Shown piece by piece: positions 1 to 7,194 of a stretch of DNA of 13,120 nt (position 1 is the stretch's first letter; the number at the start of each line of letters is the position of its first letter). The position numbers were made by a program, and so were the translations under genes. The notes under the pieces are model-generated. The model saw only the letters and a list, made by a program, of their open reading frames with translations, searched no databases and was not told where the DNA came from. The stretch is taken from NCBI GenBank assembly GCA_017861095.1, contig JAGFXI010000048.1, positions 1 through 13,120 of the forward strand. Reading direction: 5' to 3'. The DNA comes from Deltaproteobacteria bacterium. Lineage in GTDB: Bacteria > Desulfobacterota > Syntrophobacteria > BM002.

Positions 1-2
1 CC

Positions 3-776
3 GACGGCGCCATACATGGTGTCATCGAGTGCCGCGGGCTTACCTTTACCTATCCGGGGGCAACCTGGTCCGCCCTCCGAGACGTTCGCCTCCGCATCGA
101 GCCCGGCCAGTTTGTGGGAGTTGTCGGCCGCACCGGCGCAGGGAAAAGCACCTTTCTCAGGGTCATCCCTCGCCTCTACGAGGTGGCTGACGGGCAGCTC
201 TACCTTGACGGCAAGGAGCTTCATCGCTGGCCCCTCTCCCGCCTCCGGGGGTCTATCGCCATGGTGCCGCAAGAGCCCTTTATCTTCGCTGATTCGGTGC
301 GGGCCAACATCTGCTTCGGGAGACCCCATGCCGGCGAGGACGAGATGGTCAAGGCGGCCGAGACCGCTCAGCTTCTCGAGGAAATTCGCGCCCTGCCTCG
401 GCAGTTCGATACCCTCCTCGGCGAGCGTGGCGTCTCCTTGTCGGGAGGTCAAAAACAGCGGCTGACCCTGGCTCGAGCGCTCGTACTCGAGCGACCGCTC
501 CTCATCCTGGACGACTGTCTCTCCTCTGTGGATGTGGAGACTGAGGTGGCAATTCTCGGCAACCTTCGGCACTACTTGAAGGGACGGACGACCATCATGG
601 CCTCCCAGCGCCTCGAGGCCATGCGGACCGCAGACATGATTTTCGTGCTGGACCAGGGCGAGTTGCAGGAGTCGGGAAACCACGAGGAACTGCTGGCGTT
701 GAACGGCATCTACGCCACCCTGTACCGCCGGCAGCAGTTGGAGGCGGAGTTGAAGGTCAGAAGCAGACGGGGCTGA
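3..776 (+). CDS. ABC exporter half-transporter, degenerate-site subunit (5' truncated by window edge)
   Basis: This is the C-terminal nucleotide-binding domain of an ABC exporter half; its membrane domain lies before the window, and the frame is open from base 3. I see Walker A GRTGAGKST (126-152), a Q-loop (VPQEP), a canonical signature LSGGQ (438-452), Walker B LLILDD (498-515) and D-loop SSVD. Two catalytic residues are altered. The Walker B glutamate is Asp (codon 513-515) and the H-loop histidine is Gln in ASQR (codon 606-608). In heterodimeric exporters such as TM287/288 this pattern marks the subunit contributing the non-hydrolysing ATP site. The next gene starts 9 nt after this stop and carries the complementary changes, so the two should form one heterodimer. 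The substrate is unknown; this family (MdlA/MdlB, LmrCD, TM287/288) includes multidrug and lipid exporters. The annotated start may appear as the internal GTG at 114, but that lies inside the domain and is not real. Confidence 0.95.
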   Translation, partial: DGAIHGVIECRGLTFTYPGATWSALRDVRLRIEPGQFVGVVGRTGAGKSTFLRVIPRLYEVADGQLYLDGKELHRWPLSRLRGSIAMVPQEPFIFADSVRANICFGRPHAGEDEMVKAAETAQLLEEIRALPRQFDTLLGERGVSLSGGQKQRLTLARALVLERPLLILDDCLSSVDVETEVAILGNLRHYLKGRTTIMASQRLEAMRTADMIFVLDQGELQESGNHEELLALNGIYATLYRRQQLEAELKVRSRRG

Positions 777-785
777 TCTCTAGCT

Positions 786-2915
786 ATGCACGGCAACTAC
801 GGCTACTTTGAAGAGGATCAACTGGGGAAACCCTATGACTGGCCCCTGTGGCGTCGCCTGGCTCATTACGGCCGTCCCTACCTCAGGCTCATCATCCTGA
901 GTATCGTTTTCATCCTGGCGGTGACCGCAACCGAGCTCATCCTCCCCTACCTGTTGAAAATCGGTATCGATCGCGACATCCTGCCTTCCGCCCGCGAATT
1001 GCGCTTGGGCGGCGAGTGGTCGCCAGAGATGGAATCCGCTCTCGCCCAGATCGGGACACCGCCCGGCCTCACTCGGGAGGGGGAGCACCTCTTCGTACCG
1101 GAAGACGGCCTGCAACGGCTTGATCCTCGGTTGCTGCAAAGGCTCCAGAACCAGGGCGTCCTCGGCCCCCGTCGCATCTACTACACGAGGCTTCAGTCGG
1201 CGGCGCAGAGAGACGTGGTGGACATCCACCCGGACCTCTTCCGGGTGGTTGGGGATTGGGCCTACATCTACTACCGGGACCTGGACAAGCTGAGCAGCTC
1301 CGAGCTGCTCAGCCTGCGTCAGGGAGACATGAACGGGCTCTGGACCCTGAGCCTGGTCTTCGTCATCGTCCTCCTGGTGAGTGGCGCCTGTACCTTCGGC
1401 CTGACCCTGGTCATGGTCAAGGCCGGCCAGTCCATGATGCATGACCTGCGTATGGAGCTCTTCACCCATCTTCAGCGGATGTCCCTTTCCTTCTTCAATC
1501 GCCAGCCCGTGGGCCGCCTGGTCACCCGCCTCACCAATGACATCCAGAACCTGGATGAAATGTTCAGTACCGTGATCATGACCCTGTTCAAGGACGGCGT
1601 GGTGGTCTGCGGCATCCTCATGGTCCTCTTCTACCTGGACTGGAGGCTCACCCTCGTGAGCCTCTCGGTGATGCCCCTTGTCTTCCTCCTCTTCCATTTC
1701 TTCGGGGTCCAGGTGAGAGGCGCCTTCCGCGAGATCCGTGCCAAACTCGCCCGGATCAACGCGACTCTGAACGAATACCTTTCCGGCATTCGCGTCATCC
1801 AGCTCTTTCAGCAAGAGGAGGAGACCTTCCGCCGCTTCCATCACCTGAACCACGACTATTATCAGACCAACTTACGACAGATAACGATCCAGGCCATCTT
1901 TTTCCCGTGCATCGAGCTCCTCGCCACGACTACGACCGCACTCCTCCTCTGGTACGGTGGTGGGCAGGTCATCCGAGAGCGCCTGAGCCTGGGAGCCCTC
2001 GTAGCCTTTCTCTCCTATCTGCGCATGTTCTTTGGTCCCATCCGTGACCTCTCCCAGAAGTATAGTGTCATGCAGTCGGCCATGGCCTCCGCGGAACGGG
2101 CCTTCCATCTCCTCGAGAACCGCGATCGGGAGGACCTCTCACGGGAGAGCCCGGAGCGCCCACTCGCCGTCAGGGGGGAGATTCAGTTCCGTCAAGTCAC
2201 CTTCGCCTACGGCGAGGGCGAGCCGGTGCTGGACAAGATCTCCTTCCGCGTCGAGCCTGGTGAGACCCTGGCGATCGTCGGGGTCACCGGCGCTGGGAAA
2301 ACGACGTTGATCCACCTCCTGGAACGCTTCTACGAGCCCCAGGAGGGGACCATCCTTCTCGACGGCCAGGACGTTCGTTCTCTTGACCTCTCCTGGCTGA
2401 GACAGCAGGTGGCATTGATCATGCAGGATGTCTTCCTGTTCGCCGGGTCGCTGCGGGAGAACATTCTCCTTGATCGCAGCGTGTCGCCGGAAGAGCTCAA
2501 ACGAATCATTCGTTACGCCCAACTGGAGGACGTGGTCGCCAGGCTTCCGGGCGGTCTGGATGCGCCGGTGCACGAGGGAGGGGTGACACTTTCCATGGGA
2601 CAACGCCAGCTCCTCGCCATTGCCCGCGCCATGGCCTACAACCCCAAGGTACTCATCCTGGACGAGGCCACGGCCAACATCGACAGCGAGACTGAGTACC
2701 GCATTCAGCGTGCTCTGGAGCGGCTCTTTGAAGGTCGGACCACCCTGGTCATTGCCCACCGGCTTTCCACGATCCAGAAGGCGCACCGCATCCTCGTGCT
2801 CCACCAGGGGCAAATCGTTGAGTCCGGGAGCCATGGGGAGCTCCTGGCCCGGCGTAATTTCTACTACCGCCTCCACCAGCTCCAGTTCAATCATGCGCTG
2901 GTCCCGGCGGACTGA
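786..2915 (+). CDS. ABC exporter half-transporter, catalytic-site subunit with long external loop
   Basis: This is a full ABC exporter half of 709 residues: six-helix membrane domain (about residues 30-430) then a nucleotide-binding domain (about 465-700). The membrane domain has the exporter-type segment with FFNRQPVGRL around residues 236-245. Walker A is GVTGAGKTT (near residue 500), Walker B ILDEA with catalytic Glu627, and H-loop His658 in IAHRLS, so its own catalytic residues are intact. Its signature is LSMGQ (602-606) instead of LSGGQ. Paired with the upstream subunit this gives one consensus and one degenerate ATP site. Members of this family usually have about 580-620 residues. The extra length sits between TM1 and TM2 (about residues 67-180), predicted to face outside the cytoplasm. 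The ATG is 9 nt after the previous stop with only a weak ribosome binding site, which suggests translational coupling. The substrate is not deducible. Confidence 0.95.
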   Translation: MHGNYGYFEEDQLGKPYDWPLWRRLAHYGRPYLRLIILSIVFILAVTATELILPYLLKIGIDRDILPSARELRLGGEWSPEMESALAQIGTPPGLTREGEHLFVPEDGLQRLDPRLLQRLQNQGVLGPRRIYYTRLQSAAQRDVVDIHPDLFRVVGDWAYIYYRDLDKLSSSELLSLRQGDMNGLWTLSLVFVIVLLVSGACTFGLTLVMVKAGQSMMHDLRMELFTHLQRMSLSFFNRQPVGRLVTRLTNDIQNLDEMFSTVIMTLFKDGVVVCGILMVLFYLDWRLTLVSLSVMPLVFLLFHFFGVQVRGAFREIRAKLARINATLNEYLSGIRVIQLFQQEEETFRRFHHLNHDYYQTNLRQITIQAIFFPCIELLATTTTALLLWYGGGQVIRERLSLGALVAFLSYLRMFFGPIRDLSQKYSVMQSAMASAERAFHLLENRDREDLSRESPERPLAVRGEIQFRQVTFAYGEGEPVLDKISFRVEPGETLAIVGVTGAGKTTLIHLLERFYEPQEGTILLDGQDVRSLDLSWLRQQVALIMQDVFLFAGSLRENILLDRSVSPEELKRIIRYAQLEDVVARLPGGLDAPVHEGGVTLSMGQRQLLAIARAMAYNPKVLILDEATANIDSETEYRIQRALERLFEGRTTLVIAHRLSTIQKAHRILVLHQGQIVESGSHGELLARRNFYYRLHQLQFNHALVPAD

Positions 2916-2950
2916 AACGATCCTCGTGCTAGAGATGGCGTCCTTTGCCA

Positions 2951-2960
2951 GAAAAGGAAA
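2951..2960 (+). promoter_or_regulatory. Ribosome binding site deciding the start of the HEATH protein
   Basis: GAAAAGGAAA lies here, with AGGA (2955-2958) six bases before a GTG at 2965. An in-frame ATG at 2935 has no comparable site. The GTG also gives a signal peptide with a normal short N-region, so I use it as the start. Confidence 0.55.
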
Positions 2961-2964
2961 CGCT

Positions 2965-3639
2965 GTGAACGCCCTCGCCCGCCGGTGGGGTGCGGTTCTC
3001 GCCCTGCTTTGCGCCGCGGTCCTCCTGCAGTCGGTCTGGACCAGGGCGTCGGCCGACGACTACGAAGCGCTCTTTCGCCAGGCCCAGGCCGATCCCTCAC
3101 GGCGTGCGGCCTTCGTCGCCCAGTACACCCAGCAGCGTAGTCTGCCCGAGTACGTTCAGGAGATCGCCTATTCCGATCAGATGGCCGTCCTCGCCATCAC
3201 CCACCCCCTGAGGCAGTACCGAGACGGCGAGTGGGGCCTCACCACCAACACCCGGGGGATCGGTAAAGGATATCCCTCCTTCATCACGTTCGGGCCGAGG
3301 ATGTTCTCCCCGGCATTCAACATCGCCGATTTCGAAAGCGTGCTCCAGCACGAGGCCACCCATGCGAGATACTGGGCTACCGGCCGGCTTACCTACATGG
3401 AGAGGGTCGAGACCGATGAGGCCCGCCTCGCCAAGGGTGTTCTGCCCATTCTCTTCGAGCTCGACGCCCTCAAGGCGCAGATAGAGCATCCGAGCTGGCG
3501 CCGGACTTCCCCGGCCTTCAGAAAGGGGCAGGAGGCTTACAAGCAGAAATGGATGGACGAGCTGAACAAATTGCGGACGCAGCTGGCGGTGACCAACATA
3601 GCGCCCCTGCTCGACCGGATCTGGAACAACTACCGATAG
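2965..3639 (+). CDS. Predicted secreted protein with HExxH metallopeptidase motif
   Basis: I do not recognise a named family. The 224-residue product begins with a Sec-type signal peptide: ARR, a hydrophobic stretch (residues 9-22) and a likely cut after Ala30 in RASA. The mature part contains HEATH (His129-Glu130 to His133; 3349-3363), an exact HExxH zinc-peptidase signature. It is followed by VETDEA, where Glu149 or Glu152 could be the third metal ligand, as in gluzincins. A mature domain of about 195 residues suits a small zinc peptidase or an inactive relative. The gene starts 49 nt after the ABC exporter gene on the same strand and is probably in its operon, so it may act on exported material or the envelope; that is inference. 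The GTG start is chosen for its ribosome binding site; the ATG at 2935 would add ten residues. It could be a non-enzymatic protein with a chance motif. Confidence 0.8.
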   Translation: MNALARRWGAVLALLCAAVLLQSVWTRASADDYEALFRQAQADPSRRAAFVAQYTQQRSLPEYVQEIAYSDQMAVLAITHPLRQYRDGEWGLTTNTRGIGKGYPSFITFGPRMFSPAFNIADFESVLQHEATHARYWATGRLTYMERVETDEARLAKGVLPILFELDALKAQIEHPSWRRTSPAFRKGQEAYKQKWMDELNKLRTQLAVTNIAPLLDRIWNNYR

Positions 3640-3665
3640 CGGGAGATGGCCCGCCGCGGGAGGGA

Positions 3666-4367
3666 TCACTGATAGGTGAAGTCCATGAAGGTGACCATGG
3701 TTTTTCCCTTCAGGAATTCTATGCGTCTCACCTTCATCCCCTCGTAGGTGAAGGCCATAGACGAGTCGGCGAACCGAGTGAGCTCCTGTAGAAGCCCGTC
3801 CCCGTTCCAGCGGGAGGGTCCGTAAAATCCTCCCCGCCCGGAAGACTGAAGCACCCGCTCCGTCCCCTCTGGAAAGAAATAGTCGCAGAGATAGAGGTCT
3901 CCCGCCTCATCGGCTGAGCGGATACAGGTCCAGTGGTTCGCCCACCGCTCGGAGCTTCCCTCCGGCCAGCGCCGTACCTCCGCATCGAGGGTCCTCCCGG
4001 TTCGATTGACGACGAGCATGCGCTCCCCGCGGTTACCGGTGATCCGGTCATCCCAGTGTTGCACCAGACACCACCGAGCCCCCTGGACCAGGACGAATCC
4101 CCTCCCCTTCTTGACGATTTCTTCTCCATTGGCCTTTTGGAAGGTATACGTGAAGGGATAGAGAGTCTCTCCAGGGTTAGGAGAAAAATTAGGGGAACTC
4201 AGCCTGGCGATGAGGCTTTGGACAAGGAGGGAGCGGGGCGGCTCCGGCGGCAGCTCCCGCCGCCCTCCCAATTGGGTACAGCCGAAAACGGCGACCAGGG
4301 CAAAGGTAATGAAGAGGTCGCGAATCGTCATGAAAGATCTTTCCCGCAAGACCCGTGCCATCTCCAC
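3666..4367 (-). CDS. Hypothetical lipoprotein
   Basis: This 233-residue product has a lipoprotein signal: a hydrophobic stretch ending VAVFGC, with Cys30 as the likely lipidated residue. After it comes a Pro-rich linker (ELPPEPP) and a globular part rich in Trp, Tyr and Gly with several charged turns. I recognise no catalytic motif or known family, and the function is unknown. The start is uncertain. GTG at 4367 has GGAGG nine bases upstream, while an internal ATG at 4331 gives a more usual signal length (Cys18) with a weaker site (GGGAAAG). The gene converges on the HEATH protein gene with 26 nt between the stops and diverges from the EamA transporter with 57 nt between the starts, so it is probably a single-gene unit. 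There is no sign of frame disruption. Confidence 0.8.
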   Translation of the reverse strand: MEMARVLRERSFMTIRDLFITFALVAVFGCTQLGGRRELPPEPPRSLLVQSLIARLSSPNFSPNPGETLYPFTYTFQKANGEEIVKKGRGFVLVQGARWCLVQHWDDRITGNRGERMLVVNRTGRTLDAEVRRWPEGSSERWANHWTCIRSADEAGDLYLCDYFFPEGTERVLQSSGRGGFYGPSRWNGDGLLQELTRFADSSMAFTYEGMKVRRIEFLKGKTMVTFMDFTYQ

Positions 4368-4368
4368 G

Positions 4369-4398
4369 TTGACCGGCCTCCGGAGGAGATGTTATAAG
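4369..4398 (+). promoter_or_regulatory. Candidate sigma70 promoter for the EamA transporter
   Basis: TTGACC (4369-4374) lies 18 bases before TATAAG (4393-4398), or 17 before the overlapping TTATAA. This predicts transcription starting near 4405, followed by AAGGA (4411-4415) and the ATG at 4425. The site overlaps the leader of the divergent lipoprotein gene, so the two genes may interfere. It is read by eye and not scored. Confidence 0.5.
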
Positions 4399-4424
4399 GG
4401 GCACCCCAAGAAGGAATATATGTC

Positions 4425-5366
4425 ATGATCTCGGATTCCAGCAAAGGGTATCTCTGTGTGGTGGCTGCGGCCATCATGTGGGCCATATCGGGGACGACCG
4501 GCAAGGCCCTGTTTGGCACCGGCATCACCCCTTTCGAAGTGGTTCAGGTCCGGGCGACCTTCGGATCGCTCCTGCTCGCCATCGTGTTCGCCGTTCGTTT
4601 CCGACACTTGTTCCGCATTCGCCTTGCCGACATCGGCTATTTCATCTTCCTCGGAAGCGTGGTCACGGCTCTGGTGCATCTGACTTACTTCTATGCCATC
4701 AGTAAGCTCCAGGTGGCGGCCGCCATCCTGCTCCAGTACATGGGACCGATTTTTGTCGCCCTCTTCTCCATGGTTTTCTGGAATGAGCGACCCAGCGGTG
4801 TCAAACTCATCTCCCTATCGCTCTCCTTCGTCGGCTGCTATCTCGTGATGGGGGGGTACAACCTTCAACTGCTGCACATGAACCGGATCGGCATTTTTTG
4901 GGGACTGGCGGCCGCAGTCTGCTATGCGGCCTATTCACTCCTGGGAGAGCGCTTCATGCATCGGTATAGGCCGTGGACTGTCCTCTTCTATACCCTTGTG
5001 TTCGCCGCTTTCTCCTGGCACATCTTCTACTCCCCCTTCCACTACCTGCGGGCGGGGTACACGGCGAACCAGTGGGCAGGGCTCTGCTACATCTCCGTAT
5101 TCGGAACCGCTGCCCCGTTCGGTCTCTACTTCGTGGGCATCAATTATATTCGCTCAACCCGGGCGGCCATCACCGCCTACCTGGAGCCCATCTCCGCCGG
5201 GTTTATCGCCTACCTTTTCCTCGGGGAGACCCTGGAGCCCTTGCAAATACTCGGAGCGGTTCTGGTAATCGGTGCCATAGTCCTACTCCAGCTTAGGAGC
5301 GAACAGGACGAGATGACGCCAGAGATGATCAGGAAAGGGTCGGTAGAAACCCGGCAACCAAGGTAG
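4425..5366 (+). CDS. EamA/DMT-family transporter
   Basis: This is an inner-membrane transporter of the drug/metabolite superfamily, 313 residues, the usual size for ten-helix members. It shows two EamA repeats, about residues 7-140 and 155-290, each with five predicted helices. Typical features are the opening WAISGTTGKAL segment, the YMGPIFVALFS stretch closing repeat one and the AYLEPISAGFIAYLFLGE stretch in repeat two. The last of these is the most conserved part of the family. The family exports amino acids, purines and other small metabolites, and the substrate cannot be inferred here. The start ATG has AAGGA nine bases upstream; a second ATG at 4420 reads straight into a stop. A promoter candidate lies at 4369-4398. 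The arfB gene follows 47 nt later on the same strand and may be co-transcribed. Confidence 0.95.
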   Translation: MISDSSKGYLCVVAAAIMWAISGTTGKALFGTGITPFEVVQVRATFGSLLLAIVFAVRFRHLFRIRLADIGYFIFLGSVVTALVHLTYFYAISKLQVAAAILLQYMGPIFVALFSMVFWNERPSGVKLISLSLSFVGCYLVMGGYNLQLLHMNRIGIFWGLAAAVCYAAYSLLGERFMHRYRPWTVLFYTLVFAAFSWHIFYSPFHYLRAGYTANQWAGLCYISVFGTAAPFGLYFVGINYIRSTRAAITAYLEPISAGFIAYLFLGETLEPLQILGAVLVIGAIVLLQLRSEQDEMTPEMIRKGSVETRQPR

Positions 5367-5413
5367 GGTACTGAGCTTTAGAGACGAAAATATTGTCGCA
5401 GCGGGGTACCACC

Positions 5414-5839
5414 ATGATCCTTGTTACCGATCGTCTCGCCATTCCGTCGGAGGAGGTCACCTTCACCGCCTCGCGGAGCAGCGGACCCGGGGGCCAGAAC
5501 GTGAACAAGCTGAGCACCCGAGTGACCCTCCAGTTCGACGTTCTGAGATCACCGACTCTTACGGACGATCAGAAGGGGCGAATCTTCGTGAAGCTCAAGA
5601 GCCGCATCAGCAAAGACGGCGTGCTCAGGGTCACCTGCCAGCAGAGTCGAAGTCAAGCGGCAAATCGTGATCGGGCAGTGGAACGGTTCGTGGAGCTCTT
5701 GCGGCTGGCGCTCACGCGGAAGCGGCCGAGAAGGACGACGATCGTCCCGGCTTCGGCACGGGAGCGACGGCTTGAGGAGAAGAAACGTCGCGGTCGTATT
5801 AAGGCGGCACGGACAGAGATATCGTCACCGGACGACTAG
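5414..5839 (+). CDS. arfB: Alternative ribosome-rescue factor / peptidyl-tRNA hydrolase ArfB (YaeJ)
   Basis: ArfB frees ribosomes stalled on mRNAs without a stop codon by hydrolysing the peptidyl-tRNA ester. The 141-residue product has the release-factor catalytic loop SSGPGGQNVNK, with GGQ at residues 26-28 (5489-5497). It also has the family segments LSTRV, RSQAANRD and a basic C-terminal tail (about residues 103-132, including RERRLEEKKRRGR) that in E. coli ArfB occupies the mRNA entry channel. It lacks the codon-reading domain of RF1/RF2, and its length is that of ArfB. I chose the ATG at 5414 because MI followed by xIP near residue 10 aligns with E. coli ArfB; an in-frame TTG at 5393 would add seven residues. 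The gene is 47 nt downstream of the EamA gene. No damage is visible. Confidence 0.93.
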   Translation: MILVTDRLAIPSEEVTFTASRSSGPGGQNVNKLSTRVTLQFDVLRSPTLTDDQKGRIFVKLKSRISKDGVLRVTCQQSRSQAANRDRAVERFVELLRLALTRKRPRRTTIVPASARERRLEEKKRRGRIKAARTEISSPDD

Positions 5840-5939
5840 CCCGCATTTTGCACGAACCACCTACTGCGGCCGCGGACATGGCGGTCCTTCTCTCCGAGCG
5901 GTAGGCTCGACGAGCCGGAAGCCGGGCCTCCGCGAGATC

Positions 5940-6119
5940 CTACTTGAGGCAATCCTCGCGAAAGAGGCAGTTTAGCTGATCACAGTAATCCTTGGCCGTA
6001 TCGAAGCAGTCGAAGTTGCCCTCAGCGCGCTGTATCGCCTTGATCAGCTCTGCCTTCCGAACCTTCCCGGGATTGAGGCCCAATTGCTTTGCCAGCTTCT
6101 GCAGTTCTCTCAGTGTCAT
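5940..6119 (-). CDS. Small SAP/Rho-N-type protein with four-cysteine tail
   Basis: This 59-residue protein has an N-terminal helix-extended-helix segment (residues 1-33; TLRELQKLAKQLGL, then VRKAELIKAIQ) typical of SAP or Rho-N nucleic-acid-binding folds. A short tail has four cysteines at residues 38, 46, 51 and 57 (FDCF, YCDQ, NCLF, EDCLK). I recall similar small proteins with this Cys pattern in Geobacter-like bacteria, but cannot check. The fold suggests DNA or RNA binding, and the cysteines could bind zinc or an iron-sulfur cluster; both are inference. The ATG at 6119 has AAGAGG nine bases upstream. A longer TTG start at 6155 has none and is rejected. The gene has its own promoter candidate at 6170-6198 and diverges from the dehydrogenase operon. 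It lies tail to tail with arfB, 100 nt away. Confidence 0.8.
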   Translation of the reverse strand: MTLRELQKLAKQLGLNPGKVRKAELIKAIQRAEGNFDCFDTAKDYCDQLNCLFREDCLK

Positions 6120-6169
6120 CTTCTCAAACCTCTTGGGACAAGCGCACAGCGACAATATGAAGCGGCGGA

Positions 6170-6198
6170 AAGATACTGAGTTTTTCGAGCAAAGTCAA
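6170..6198 (-). promoter_or_regulatory. Candidate sigma70 promoter for the SAP-type protein
   Basis: On the minus strand TTGACT (6198-6193) lies exactly 17 bases before TATCTT (6175-6170). This predicts a start near 6163 and a leader of about 44 bases to the ATG at 6119. It is back to back with the plus-strand promoter at 6224-6253. Confidence 0.55.
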
Positions 6199-6223
6199 CC
6201 CATGAGAGCCCAACCTTCTTACC

Positions 6224-6253
6224 TTGACACCGGAGTCACCATTCTCCTATGCT
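6224..6253 (+). promoter_or_regulatory. Candidate sigma70 promoter for the SDR-ALDH operon
   Basis: A perfect TTGACA (6224-6229) lies 18 bases before TATGCT (6248-6253). Transcription would start near 6260 and leave an untranslated leader of about 87 bases before the ATG at 6347. I see no clear operator or riboswitch in that leader. Confidence 0.55.
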
Positions 6254-6346
6254 CAGCCCATCCTGTATTTTTGCTGTCCCTGCCTTGAGTGTCTTCCCGT
6301 CCAGTTCATCCTGAATTAGGGTGGTACGACGCGCACAGGAGGTCCT

Positions 6347-7159
6347 ATGGAGTCCTTTTCTGGAAAGGTTGCCCTGATCACCGGCGGAGCCAGTGGTCTC
6401 GGCCGGCTCATGGCTCGCAAGATGGGGACGAGAGGAGCTCACGCAGTGCTCTGGGACATCAACGACCAGGCTCTCGCCAAGGCCGCCGAGGAGATCCGCG
6501 CAGCCGGTGGCAAGGTGAGCACGTATCACTGCAACGTCACGGAGAGGGAGACGATCTATGCCACTGCGGAGAAGGTGCGCCGGGACGTGGGCAACGTTGA
6601 TATCCTGGTGAACAATGCCGGGATCGTGAACGGCAAGCCTTTCCTCGAGTGCAGCGACGAGGAGCTCAGACGAACCATGGAGGTGAACATCCTGTCTCAC
6701 TTCTGGACGGTGAAGGCGTTCCTTCCGGACATGATCAAGGCTAAGCACGGGCATGTCGTCACCGTCGCTTCCGCCGGTGGTATCGTCGGCAGTGCCAAAC
6801 TGGTTGATTACTCCGCCAGCAAGTTTGCGGCCTTCGGTTTCGATGAGGCACTTCGCGCCGAACTCAAGCAGCAGAGGCTTAACATCCGCACCACGGTTGT
6901 ATGTCCTTTCTTCATCAACACGGGGATGTTCGCCGGGGTCAAGACTCGATTCCCCTTGCTCCTTCCCATCCTCAACGAGGACGAGGTGGCGGAGCGGATC
7001 GTCCGTGCAGTGGCCCGGGGAAAGGAGCGCGTGATCCTGCCGGCCTTCGTGTACACTACCTGGCCTCTCCGGCTCGTGCCCGTCAAGGTCTTTGATTGGG
7101 TAGTGACGCTCCTCGGCGTGAACAACGCCATGGACGCCTTCCGCGGCCGACATTCTTGA
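6347..7159 (+). CDS. Short-chain dehydrogenase/reductase (retinol-dehydrogenase-like, SDR16C-type)
   Basis: This 270-residue classical SDR probably oxidises an alcohol to an aldehyde or ketone, or the reverse, with a nicotinamide cofactor. The cofactor motif is TGGASGLG (residues 12-19) and Asp37 at the end of the second strand suggests NAD(H). NNAG is at 89-92, and the catalytic set Asn114, Ser142, Tyr155 and Lys159 (YSASK) is complete. The usual Asp after the third strand is Asn63. The segment FINTGMFAG after the active site and the hydrophobic C-terminal part (VYTTWPLRLVPVKVFDWVV) resemble retinol dehydrogenases of the SDR16C group, which act on lipophilic alcohols at membranes. A strong ribosome binding site AGGAGGT (6337-6343) fixes the start. 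The aldehyde dehydrogenase gene begins 35 nt after the stop, so the pair probably runs alcohol to aldehyde to acid. The exact substrate is unknown. Confidence 0.93.
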   Translation: MESFSGKVALITGGASGLGRLMARKMGTRGAHAVLWDINDQALAKAAEEIRAAGGKVSTYHCNVTERETIYATAEKVRRDVGNVDILVNNAGIVNGKPFLECSDEELRRTMEVNILSHFWTVKAFLPDMIKAKHGHVVTVASAGGIVGSAKLVDYSASKFAAFGFDEALRAELKQQRLNIRTTVVCPFFINTGMFAGVKTRFPLLLPILNEDEVAERIVRAVARGKERVILPAFVYTTWPLRLVPVKVFDWVVTLLGVNNAMDAFRGRHS

Positions 7160-7194
7160 AGAGCCAAACCCCCTCCCCATCGAAGGATGAGCCT

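Noticed and set aside
780..1853. Long minus-strand open frame of 357 codons opposite the second ABC gene
   Set aside because: It is rich in His, Glu and Asp as expected for the antisense of a GC-rich gene, has no recognisable domain, and the plus strand carries an unmistakable ABC exporter.
2620..2964. Upstream extension of the HEATH protein frame into the ABC gene
   Set aside because: The extension overlaps the conserved end of the ABC domain and is Ser/Thr/Arg-rich nonsense. The signal peptide and ribosome binding site place the start at 2965.
3639..3654. GCGGG/CCCGC hairpin between the convergent HEATH and lipoprotein genes
   Set aside because: It is only five base pairs with no T tract on either strand, and overlaps the stop codon, so it is too weak to call a terminator.
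5367..5410. GGTAC/GTACC pairing in the gap before arfB
   Set aside because: Five pairs across a 34-base loop is not a credible structure or operator.
5904..5916. GGCTC-GAC-GAGCC inverted repeat between arfB and the SAP-type gene
   Set aside because: A five-pair stem with a three-base loop and no T-rich tail in GC-rich DNA is likely chance.
5840..5939. Gap between arfB and the SAP-type gene examined for a small gene or RNA
   Set aside because: It is GC-rich, without a promoter, a start with a ribosome binding site or a terminator I can defend.
6236..7180. Minus-strand open frame of 314 codons opposite the SDR gene
   Set aside because: The plus strand encodes a complete SDR with all catalytic residues; the antisense frame is low-complexity and has no start signal.
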